This document shows, in pieces, positions 9,977 through 19,469 of a DNA stretch of 64,000 bases. The DNA is from Taxillus chinensis (taxonomy: Eukaryota; Streptophyta; Magnoliopsida; Santalales; Loranthaceae). Numbering within the stretch: the first letter of the stretch is position 1; each line of letters starts with the position of its first letter. The notes below the pieces were generated by a model, which saw nothing but the letters and a program-made list of their open reading frames with translations, searched no databases and was not told the DNA's origin. Both the position numbers and the translations under genes were made by a program. Location of the stretch: the NCBI GenBank assembly GCA_023512835.1, contig CM042088.1, positions 17,722,986 to 17,786,985 on the forward strand. Reading direction: 5' to 3'.

Positions 9977-11945
9977 TGTAGGTCCCAAAGTGAGTATAGA
10001 GGGGGGTGAATAGACTCTCATTGCGTACGGAAGCTAGACTATTAGCTGGTTTTGGATTCCTCTACAGATGACTATGATGAAAGTATTTATGGAGAGGATG
10101 ACAGTAGTATTGAGGACAACGTAAGTGATGATGAACTATCAGACAAAACTGAAATAAGAGTAAATGTTCTTTTCTCTTCAGATCTCAGCTGTGAAAGAGA
10201 AGGCTTATGATAGATTGAAGTGTGGATTATAGACAACACAAAGATCAAGACTTAATGGAAGGGCTGGATCTTTGATGAACAAGAGATTCTTGAATAATCA
10301 GATGGATTACTCTTGTTCTTGGTTCACCGCGGCGCACAGCACTTAGAAGGATTCTTTTTCGGAGACTCTCTCTTGTGTTGGAACACTTTTTTTTTGTTAT
10401 GTTTCCAAAATTATTTCTTTCAAGTATATCAGAACCATTATCTCGTGTTTTGTGTGTTTCCTTCTTTTTAGAGAGAGGTTAAACTCTTGATTTTGTCGTT
10501 AAGTGCGTGAAATAAATATTTTTAAGATTAAAGTGCTCATGCGCCATGATGTCCATCCCGACAGACTGACTTCCCGCCACTGAAAATGCGGAATATCAGG
10601 GGATGGGTTGTTCTGCTTTGATTTACAGATCAGATGCCCATACTGCGTATTTGGCATGCAGATGATCTTGGCCGTTCATCCGAGGATGGTAGTTGGCAAC
10701 AATTAATGCGTCATTAATGCGCTCAACTGCTCGGGACGGCGCAGACTTGCTGTACAAACCCTAGCTTACAAAGTCGCTAAGTGACTGTGTTTAGGGTTGT
10801 AAGTTTGCCTCGAGAGGTAGATGCCTCGTAGGTTCAGTGACTCGAAGATTTCAGTTAGAGCCCGTTGAAAGTGCCGAAAGTTTGCTTCAAGCTTTACAGC
10901 GTTTCTGCGAGTCTACGACTCATATCTTCGAGTCTTCGAGGCAAGAGCTTCAGGTTGGATTAGTCTTTTGTGTCACTTTATTAACTGAAATCTACGACTC
11001 TGCGAGTCTACGACTCTACGAGTCTGCGACTCCTCGAATGGCGCTTAGTGTGACTTCTTCGATTTTAGCTAATCTACCTGTTATTGTAGCTATGAGTCAA
11101 CGACTCGAGTTCTGCGGGTCTACAACCTTCGAGTCTCTCAGTTTACTATATTTGACTAAGTGGTCCGAAGATCTTCGACTCTACGAGTCTTCAACTTCGC
11201 TTTTCTTCCTTAGTCTTTCACAGAGGCTCATAAACTGAGTTCCTGTATAGCTACGACCCTTTAGCTACAGCTCTCCGCCATCGATCTCCGAGTCTGGAAC
11301 TATGGCAATTTCTCTATAGTGATAGTGTCCCTTGAGTCTACGAGTCTATGACTCTACGACCCTTGAGTTACAGTTTCATTTCTTTTTCCATTCTTTATAG
11401 CATCGACTCTTCGACCGTCAACCTACGAGTCTACGAGTCGAGTTGTTTAACCGTGTTCGATGGCTTCGACTCTACGACTTTCGATCTACGAGTCTACGAG
11501 TCCGGTTTTCTTTACATTATTCAAAGGCTTCGACACTGTGACTTTCGATCTACGAGTCTACGAGTCTTATTTTCTTAACAGTGTCAGAAGGTTTCGACCC
11601 TATGACTCTACGAGTCTTCGAGTCTACGAGTCATTTAGCTTTGGTTACTGTTCTTAACACTTCTTCGACTCTACGAGTCTCCGAGCTTATTGATACTTAC
11701 AGTAACACTCTCTTTTCCGTACTGTGACTCTACAACCTTCGACCCTGGATCTACGAGTCGCAATGTTTTGTCACTGTTTTGCCTTGAGTCTCCAGACTCT
11801 ACGAGTCTACGAGTCTCTTGCCAATACGTCCTATGACAATTTCACTTCTACGAATTTTGACTCTTAGACCCTACGACCTTCGGTTCTTCGAGTCTCCAGA
11901 CTTAGACTATATTTTGGCAGCTTCATCAAATCCTATATTTCAACA
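9977..11945 (-). repeat. 5' LTR of element A, about 1.97 kb
   Basis: On the minus strand it runs from TGTTGAAATATAGG to CACTTTGGGACCTACA, with TG...CA ends and the primer site immediately after. The GGGGGGTGAATAG stretch near the inner end is shared in type with the other copia LTRs here. Much of it is an array of GACTC / TACGAGTC motifs. The matching 3' LTR is outside the window. Confidence 0.8.
10820..11915. repeat. GACTCTACGAGTC-type motif array inside the LTR of element A
   Basis: Dozens of copies of CGACTCTACGAGTC, CTACGAGTC and TTCGAGTC occur at irregular spacing. GACTC-TAC-GAGTC is an inverted repeat with a 5-bp stem, so the array could form many small hairpins. The ORFs that can be drawn through it are translations of the repeat. 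Confidence 0.8.
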
Positions 11946-12758
11946 GTACCTACTTTATGCGGAGTAAGGAAGCGCTGATACGGAATAAGCTCTCTGAGCC
12001 TATACTTCATGCGGAGTAAGAGGCACTGACACGGAACAAGGATTCCAGGACTTCATCCATACGGAGTAAGCAACCATTGACACGGAGTAAGGATCCGAGC
12101 TTCGCTGATACGGAATAAGGAACCTTCGACGGACTAAGAAGACGCTGCTTCATCATTTCCATGCCGTTTTTATTGAAATCAGCTCGCTTCGTCCTGATGT
12201 AAAACAAACCCGTTGAAAACCTAAATTCTTACACGTGGATCATGCGGAGATGTGGACGCGATCTCAAATGCAATTGGAATCAAGCAAGAATTCACCACAA
12301 CTTATGCTTCCAATATTTTGAGCTCCACATCCACAGCAGTTAAAGCTTCAGCATTTTCCGATGAAGAACTTCAATGCTTCACACTGCTCGGAAAATGCAG
12401 TTCCAAGATAGATTCCTAGGATGTCTATATATATACCTGAAGCAATGTAAAATATATACGCGTGCGCTCACTAATACTCATATACTTAAAAGCGTGTATC
12501 ATGTGAAAAAGCATATACAGAGATTTACAGCCAAGTGTGTGTAACCAAGACAGAGTGTTGTGTTGTAATCAGCTAAAACGATGTTTTGCTTTGTTGTAAT
12601 TATCTTCAGATAATAAAACAACATACTTCCACTACCTGGTTAATCTTCCGCATTGATTTTATCCGTTTAACCAGAATGAGTGTCTAGCCATTAAGAGAAA
12701 GAAAGACTTTTCAAAAGAGCTTATTCACCCCTCCCCTCTAGGCTCTCCTGGACCAACA
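11946..12758 (+). repeat. 5' LTR of element B, right-hand part
   Basis: It starts where element A ends and finishes with CTCTCCTGGACCAACA just before the primer site. It carries several copies of CGGAGTAAGGA / CGGAATAAG, the hallmark repeat of the B/C/H LTR family. Later come CAGCATTTTCCGATGAAG, a TATATATATA box and AATAAAAC near 12609, a likely polyadenylation signal. Confidence 0.85.
12426..12435 (+). promoter_or_regulatory. TATA box of the element B 5' LTR
   Basis: TATATATATA follows a GC-poor stretch and precedes the R region. The same TCTATATATATACC context recurs in the other LTR of B near 27214 and in H near 30719, so it is conserved in this LTR family. Confidence 0.65.
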
Positions 12759-12760
12759 AG

Positions 12761-12772
12761 TGGTATCAGAGT
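12761..12772 (+). other. Primer binding site of element B (initiator-Met tRNA)
   Basis: TGGTATCAGAGT lies two bases after the LTR end ACCAACA. It complements plant initiator tRNA-Met except for the final base. Confidence 0.88.
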
Positions 12773-12814
12773 AAGTTCTACCTGCTCGTAGAGATCCCTC
12801 ACTCCCTCTCAACA

Positions 12815-13472
12815 ATGGCCGAAGAAAGCAGCATGCTATTCAATACCCGCCTTAACTCCGGGGGAGCTCAAGAGCCCCTTCCCAACCGAAGCAGCAATGA
12901 AAATGCTGATCCACCTCAACCTGCTGCTGCCGCTGCTCCTCAACCACGGAGTTCAGGCTACACTTTAAGCAAACCGCCAAAGTTCACACCAGAGTTTTTC
13001 TCCCAGTGGAAAGCTCGCATGAAGATGTTTATGACCTGTTATGATTATCTAATGTGGCCTTGTCTTCATCAGGAGCTTCCCATTTCGATGACCATCGGAG
13101 AAAATGGGGTCAGGAGGCCAAAGACTGATGCTGAACTCACTCACAATGAAAGAGCCTGGCAATACGCCAGTGAAAAGGCTCTCGCTTACGTGATATCATC
13201 CTTGGATTCAGAGGCTTTCACAGACGTCCAGGGCTGCACGACAACAAAAGCTGTGTGGGACAAATTGACTATTCTATATGAAGGAAGTCAGTCCCAGATG
13301 CAGAACGTCATTTGCGCTCTCAAACAGAACTTTGAGAGCTTCAACCACAAACCTGGTGAATCCCTGGAGAGCATCTATCGGCGATTCGGCAAGCTCATCC
13401 TGGAATTGAAAGCTGTCAACAAGCACTACACTCAGTTCCAAATAAATGACAAGTTCTTTCGTTCTTTGCCGG
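12815..13472 (+). pseudogene. gag: Element B gag, N-terminal half, cut by solo LTR K
   Basis: It begins MAEESSMLFNTRLNSGG, identical in type to the gags of C (51260) and H (31109). The copia capsid region follows: PPKFTPEFFSQWKARMKMF, then TTKAVWDKLTILYEGSQSQ and PGESLESIYRRFGKLI. The frame reaches KFFRSLP and then runs into the inserted LTR; residues after this point are LTR translation. The gag resumes at 16405. Confidence 0.9.
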
Positions 13473-14655
13473 TGTCATCACCCGGTGTCGTCCGGGCTCG
13501 TGACTGGCTTGAGATTACTCCTTTGGATGGAGATTTGGTCATTGAGCCATCATTGCCATAGCTCACACAAAACCAAAAAGAGAGAGAAGAAACAGAGTCG
13601 CCACCAAACAAAGATGAAGGTGTGTTTGGCCACCTAGGAGGGACTACGGTTCCAAAGAATTGGTTCAGGAGTCGGTTATGTGTGGGGAAGGAAGAAAAGC
13701 TCTTGCACCCCCACAACGCCCAAAATTGGTACCTAGCCTTTGTCTATGGGTGTTTGCTTATTTTAATTTCCCTTTCGTTTCTTTTTATTTCATTGTAGAA
13801 ACTACAGCTAGTTGACTTAGAAAATGAATGTCATTCTTTTGTTTTATCGAGAAAAACAGAAAGAAAGCCAGTAGCATGAAGAGCACGGCATGGAGCTCGG
13901 ATTCATTACCACAGTTGATGTTGGCCAGGTGGTGAAGATATAAGCAATAGGATTTAATCTCACAGCCACAGAAGCCTAGGTTTATTTAAAGAGAATTTGG
14001 GGTTTTTTAAAAAAATGAGAAAGTACAGGGCCTGGTATTGTGAAGAGCACACTATAAAGCTCAGATTCACTCCCAGACTCAATATTGTTGGCCAAGTGGT
14101 GAGGATATGAGCATAAAAAGCTCAATCCCACGGCCACCGGGCCTTTGAAAACGTTTTGTTGTATTTTTGAATAAAAGGGTGAGATTTTGGTGTAGTGATG
14201 ATGATGAATGTAAGATAAGAGGGGAATAAAACCTGGAAATCAAGCTTGATGTTCCTGCTAGCTTCACTCCTCTTTGACTGCTTAAGGGACGTGGAGACAA
14301 AATCCAACAAGGATGGTGGAGGATGTCTTCTTCAGCTCCGTCTAGCAAAGTCTGCTGAATCTTTGGGTCTTCTCCCTCAAAGCTCTCTATGTTGTTAGTC
14401 TCCCAAAAATATCAATCCTCTATAAATGGGTAATGCCTCCTTTTTATAGAGTTTGAAGAGGGAACAGCCGCCCAACATGGAACTTGGCGAATTAAATGAT
14501 GTATTCTTTGGAGTTCCCATGCGTTGACAGCAAGTTTCAAGAACGACATATGCATTTACGAGGTTGAAACAAGTTCCCAGGTATTAAACACGTGTTTCGA
14601 CCGTTTAAAAAATCAATTCCGTAGCATTTGCTTTACTGTGCACTTAAAAGAAAGG

Positions 14656-14674
14656 CGAAAACAACGTCGTTTGG
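14656..14674. promoter_or_regulatory. ACGT-centred palindrome in solo LTR K
   Basis: CGAAAACAACGTCGTTTGG is a degraded form of the AAAACNACGTNGTTTT palindrome found upstream of the TATA boxes of the E, F, G, I and J LTRs. Confidence 0.45.
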
Positions 14675-14689
14675 AGTTTTTCAGCTGAA

Positions 14690-16165
14690 GCCTGTAAGGT
14701 CGAAGGTCGCGTGGCTGCCTCGCGGGGTCAAAGGTCGCCATTGGGGGCTACTTCGAAGGTTGCAGGGTGGAAGGCTGAGAGCGCTTCGAAGGATCGGAGG
14801 TTGCAGGTGAGGGTTGCTTCGAAGGGTCAAAGGCTGTAGGGTGCTTCGAAGATCGAAGGTTGCAGGTGAGGGTTGCTTCGAAGGGTCGAAGGCGGTAGGG
14901 TGCTTCGAAGATCGAAGGCTGTTGGTGAGGGTTGCTTCAAAGGGTCGAAGGCTGTAGGGTGCTTCGAAGATCGAAGGCTGTAGGTGAGGGTTGCTTCGAA
15001 GGGTTGAAGGCTGTAGGGTGCTTCGAAGATCGAAGGCTGTAGCTGAAGATTGCTTCGAAGGATTGAAGGTTCGCTGAAGGTTGCCTTGAAAGGTTGAAGA
15101 CTGTAGCCTGCCTCAAAGGGTCAAAGGTCGTAGGCTATCTCGAGGGTTGAAGGCTGTAGGTGCCTTGCAGGGTCGAAGACTATAGCCTGTCTCGAAGGGT
15201 CGAAAGTCGTAGGCTGTCTCGAAGGGTCGAAGGTTAAGACAACGAGACTACGGGGCTTCGGGTGTGAGTACTGCGAGTCTCCGAGGCTGACTGCTGCGAG
15301 TCTGTGATTACGAGGCTTTGACTACGAGGCTGACTGCGAGGATTCGAGGCTGGGTGCTGCGGGTGCAGGCTAGGACTGCGAGCTTCGGGGCTGAGCTGGA
15401 CTACGGGGCTTTGAGGCAAGGCTGTGGGTCTATGCTACAAGGCTTCAAGGCTGACTGCGGGTCTATGTCTGCGAGTCTTCGAGGCTGAGCTGGACTACGA
15501 GTCTACGAGGCTGGGAGCTTTGAGTCTCAGCTGCGAGGCTTCGAGGCTGGGTGCTACGGGTGCAGGCTGGGACTGCGAGCTTCGGGGCTGAGCTGGACTA
15601 CGGGGCTTCGAGGCAAGGCTACGGGTCTGTGCTATAGGGCTTCGAGGCTGACTGCGGGTCTGTGTCTTCGAGTCTTCGAGGCTGAGCTGGACTATGAGTC
15701 TACGAGGCTGGGAGCTTTGAGTGAGTGTTGGACTACAAGTCTACGAGGCTGGGAGCTTTGAGTCTCAGCTACGAGGCTTCGAGGCTGAGTTGGACTACGA
15801 GTCTATGAGGCTAGGCCGCGGGTCTGTGCTACAGGGCTTCGAGGCAAGGTTGTGCTACAAGCCTAAGGCTGCGAGTCTGAGTTGTGAGGCTTCAAGGCTG
15901 ACTGTGGGTCTGTGTCTGCGAGTCTTCGAGGCTAAGCTGGACTATGAGTGTACGAGGCTAGGAGCTTCGAGTCTCAACTGCGAGGCTTCGAGGCTGACTG
16001 CGAGTCTGTGCTATAGGGCTTCGAGGCAGGGTTGGACTACGAGTCTACAAGGCTGGGAGCTTCGAGTCTCAGCTGCGAGGCTTCGAGTGAGTGCTGCGAG
16101 TGCAGGCTTGAATGTGAGTGCTGCGAGCGCAGGCTTGGACTACGAGTCTTTGAGGCAGCGGTCAT
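14690..16165. repeat. Minisatellite-like array in solo LTR K
   Basis: The left part (about 14690-15240) repeats GGTCGAAGGCTGTAGGGTGC and TTCGAAGATCGAAGG. The right part (about 15240-16165) repeats CTACGAGGCTGGGAGCTT, GAGTCTCAGCTGCGAGGC and TTCGAGGCTGAGCTGGAC. Units are imperfect and rearranged rather than strictly tandem. ORFs across it (for example 15721-16167) are repeat translations. Confidence 0.85.
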
Positions 16166-16404
16166 AAATTCGCCTGAACTGTTTCTGGGGCATTGACCGT
16201 CTTTCCGCACGTTTGACTTTCCATGCCTAAGACTTTTTAGTCATAACTTCTTCGTTTCAAGTTGGATTTGGGCACGGTCAAGTGCATTGGTTTCCAAATT
16301 TAGTCCTCTATCCTTTGGTGTTGGCCTTGGGGCATTTTGAGATATTTTATTTTTGGATTTCTTGGATGTGATCTAGCCCGGTCAAAATGGGGTCCAACAG
16401 CCGG

Positions 16405-17744
16405 ATCGCTATTACTCCAAGCAGCTCCAGATGTAATCCAAAGACAACTGGTAGTATGCTCCCCTTGAAGAGCTATATGGAGAGCTACGGACTCATGAGG
16501 TCAGATTCAAATACACTGACCGAGATGAAAAGATAGCTCGGAGAGAAAAGGGGGTAGCTCTTAAGGCTACGGCTGGACCAAGCATGCTGACAGAGGATGA
16601 TACGGAAGAGTCAGAGAACTCTGACTCGGACATAGAAGAAGAAATAGCACTCCTGGTGAAATCCTTCACACGATTTCTGCGGAAAAGCAGAGAAGGATTC
16701 AGAAGAGGCTCTTCCTCATCCTCGAGAAGGAAGGAGCGGTCGGAGTCAACATCCCAAGACTGCTATAACTGCGGGAAACCTATTCATTGGGCCAAGGACT
16801 GTAGATCCAAACCCAAGATGGCCGACAAGGATGACAAGGTTAAACCCCGAAGCTCCACCTCAGACAACAACAAAATAAAGAGGAAGGCATTCGTCTCAAA
16901 ATACAACAGTGGTTAGGAAGAAGAAGAGGAATCTTCAGACGACGAACCAACGGAAAAGGCAAACGTCTGCCTCATGGCAAACCCTGAGGTACCTTCTATC
17001 TTTGAGCTTTTGAGTAAATTAGAATCTCTTACTAAGGAACGTGATGATGAAAAGAATGAGAGATTAATAATTACTCAAATGTATCAAAATATGAGTGGTC
17101 AGACTAAACGCCTAGAACTTACCATTTCTAAACTTGAAAAGGACATAGCTGACTATCGAAGCAGGGAGGTTTGGTATCACGACCTAAGAGCTGAAAATCA
17201 CTTGCTAAATACCAACCTCACAGGCATGAATGTAAATCTTAAAAGACTCGAGATTGAACTTGAGAAGGAAAAGGAAATAAATCATAAATGGCTAAAATCC
17301 GGAGAAATAGCCTCTACATTTAGAACTGATCCTGACAATATCCGAGTCAAACCTGGCCTAGGATCCGAATCCACTTCCACTGCTCCTGCTACTGAGTGCC
17401 CTCCGGACTACACTCCCAAATTAACCAACCTATATCCTGTTAGTACATCTAAACCATTGGATGGTTTTGTTTCAGGTGGCACCGTAGTTTATGATTGTGG
17501 AAGAGAAGCTGTTACTGCTAATCCTGAAGTAGTAGCACCTATTCCAAACGATGAAGGGAAGGTTGCTGTAGTTACAGCCAAAACAACAGCACCCAGAAAC
17601 AAAGAAAAGGCAAAGGTTGACGCTTCTAGGGCCAAGAATGCGTCACCCGTTCGCAAAGGATTAGGCCATAGGGAACAGAGTAGGAAACCTGTTAGGCTAA
17701 AGAAACCTGTTTGCCCCACTGTAGGAACAAAGCCCGACTGGTAG
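16405..17744 (+). pseudogene. gag: Element B gag, C-terminal half
   Basis: It resumes after solo LTR K with YYSKQLQM-type sequence and covers EELYGELRTHEVRFKY in several frames. It contains a complete zinc knuckle CYNCGKPIHWAKDC (with Ile where Gly is usual), an acidic Ser/Glu tract and a coiled coil (ISKLEKDIADYRSREVWYHD). A TAG near 16914 splits it. It ends around 17735, just before the Athila-type LTR starting at 17756, and so lacks the second knuckle that C retains. It closely parallels 50655-48958 of element C. Confidence 0.85.
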
Positions 17745-17755
17745 CCAATGGTTAT

Positions 17756-19251
17756 TGATAACGTGCATTTTATGCCATTATTCTAGTGTTTATTTAGGAT
17801 GTTTAAGAGCATGATTAGAGCCTTATTGCTACATATATCATATATATTTGCTCTAACCCCTAGGAAGATGCTATTTGCAAATACATGCGTTTTTAAGTTG
17901 TTTTGGCAGATTTTGGAGCTCACTTTTGATATAGTAGATGGCCTCAAACAATTGGCGTGCAAGAACAAACGTTGCTTAGAATGATGTCCTCTACCTACCA
18001 CAGAAATTTCAGAGCATTTGGAGCTGCACATGAATTCACCCATTTCACGTGCAAGCATATTTTTGCTTCTCAGGCCTCTATAGGATGCAAGGAAGCTTGG
18101 GGAGAAGTTTGAGCTGATTTGGAGTTGTACATGAATTCACCATATCACGTGCAAATTAACGTGCAGAGATATTTTTGGACCGATCCTATCGATTTTCCAT
18201 GCTGATCATTTGTTCCTGAAGGCCCATGTCCAAATTATGGATGGAAGATAGAGATTTTAAAGCATGGAGTGTCACTTATCAAAACTACGTCATTTTGATA
18301 GATGGGCTAGGGTACACACCTCAAGGCCCATCCAACCTCTATAAATAGAGGCTCCACGCCCCATGCTATGATACCTAGACCCCCCTACACGTTTTTAGAG
18401 AGAGAGAGAGGCTTCATGACTTGGAGGCTGCTCCGTGACCTAGGAGAGCAGCCGTCGCAGTCACCCGTTGCGGATTTTGGAGCCTGGATTTGAAGTCTTG
18501 TTGCGCGCGTGGATTAGAAGAAGATGTTTAGCTTTACTGCTATGGTTTTGCTTGTAATCATGCGTGAGTAGTTCTTATAATCTAGGGGAGCAATGTAGCC
18601 CCCTTGTTGCTTTCTTTGTGTTTATGAATATTGGGTTTGGATGATTGAGTTTTGCATGTTTTATGAATCTGTTCTTAATTTCTATCTTTGGATGTACACC
18701 TTGGTATTCTTAGCCCTAGTCTGGGGTGGATTGAGATTCATAACTTATTTGTAATTGGTGTGATCATTATCCTTTTGCAAGTATGATTTATTGGCTTTGC
18801 ATGTTTGTGTGTTTAGATGACCATTCTGGCATACAACTCTTAAAAGGACCTCAATGACCATTTGTTGTCCTTGGCTTATGTTTAGCATGTTTTCAATCAG
18901 ACAACCCTAATATCATGAACCAGTAGAGATAACATAGGGAGGTGAAATTGTGACCCTAGATGCCTTAATCCTTGATTCTAAATCCAACGTTTTTAGTTAT
19001 TTCAATTGCAATTCTGCTTTCAGTAAAGTAATTTTAAAACACAATTTTGTTTGCCGAGACATTGTTTTAAGCAAGATTAATTTGGTGATTTGAGTTAAAG
19101 CTAGATAACTTGGTAATCTCTGTGGGATCGACCCCTTTCTTGTCGCTATTCTATTTAGCATTAGTTAAGGGAATTAATATTTTGAGAAGGGATTTAAACG
19201 ACAGTAGCTTAACCCTCACTTGGGTTTCGCTCACGAAATACCCGTTTGTCA
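17756..19251 (+). repeat. 5' LTR of element E, about 1.5 kb
   Basis: It begins TGATAACGTGCATTTTATGCC and ends CCCGTTTGTCA directly before the primer site. The start and the CTCTAACCCCTAGGAAGA block match the minus-strand LTR of element I (55107 downward). The region 17940-18175 also resembles the U3 of the Tekay-type LTRs G, F and J. Confidence 0.85.
18278..18347 (+). promoter_or_regulatory. ACGT palindrome and TATA box of the element E LTR
   Basis: At 18278-18299 lies a copy of the ATCAAAACTACGTC-ATTTTGAT palindrome with one arm base changed. It is followed 41 bases later by TATAAATA (18340-18347) and then a GA-repeat leader at about 18398. Two CACGTG boxes lie upstream at 18046 and 18146. 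Confidence 0.65.
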
Positions 19252-19254
19252 AAT

Positions 19255-19272
19255 TGGCGCCGTTGCCGGGGA
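19255..19272 (+). other. Primer binding site of element E
   Basis: TGGCGCCGTTGCCGGGGA lies three bases after the LTR end. It is the standard primer site of Athila-type elements; from memory it is attributed to tRNA-Asp. Confidence 0.85.
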
Positions 19273-19469
19273 TTCAACGGTTAACTAGTTTTTAAAATCA
19301 ACATTGAGTGAAATTGTTTGAATTCTGATCTTGGTGTTTTATTTTGTCTTTTATTTTCTGTTATTTTGTGTTCTTTATTTGTTTATTTTGCATTGTTCGG
19401 AGCTGCTGGGTGTGTTCTTGTTGTTTTACAGGAACATACACCAAGTGTTTGAGGAATTCCTAGTTGTGC

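Larger units (their letters stand above)
1..11945 (-). mobile_element. Element A: Sirevirus-like Ty1/copia element, 3' end beyond the left edge
   Basis: Read on the minus strand the order is 5' LTR (9977-11945), Met-tRNA primer site, gag, protease, integrase, reverse transcriptase, RNase H, purine-tract repeats, then a long extra ORF that runs off the window. Protease-INT-RT-RH order is diagnostic of Ty1/copia. A long gag with coiled coil and zinc knuckles, an ORF downstream of pol and repeated purine tracts are Sirevirus traits. The right end interrupts the 5' LTR of element B: B's LTR resumes at 11946, and the base after A's terminal CAACA starts a candidate 5-bp target duplication (GTACC) whose partner is off-window. 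Confidence 0.85.
13473..16399. mobile_element. K: 2.9-kb solo LTR (or LTR-only derivative) inside gag of B
   Basis: It begins TGTCATCACCCGG, ends GGGGTCCAACA, and is flanked by a perfect 5-bp duplication GCCGG (13468-13472 and 16400-16404) that splits gag cleanly. TG/CA ends and a 5-bp duplication identify an LTR element. No gag or pol and no internal LTR pair is visible, so a solo LTR is the simplest reading. Its size would fit a large gypsy LTR (Tat/Ogre range), but I cannot assign a family. The right half is a long motif array. It also carries a weak ACGT palindrome at 14656 and one CACGTG at 14589. Confidence 0.8.

Noticed and set aside
10837..11657. Plus-strand ORFs rich in LRVYES repeats
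   Set aside because: They read through the CTACGAGTC array of the LTR of element A.
12761..12772. tRNA-Met gene fragments at TGGTATCAGAGC sites
   Set aside because: Only the 12-base primer complement is present next to LTR ends; no tRNA body.
15721..16167. 148-codon ORF in solo LTR K
   Set aside because: It is a translation of the CTACGAGGCTGGGAGC array and resembles no protein; the frame stays open because the repeat lacks stops.
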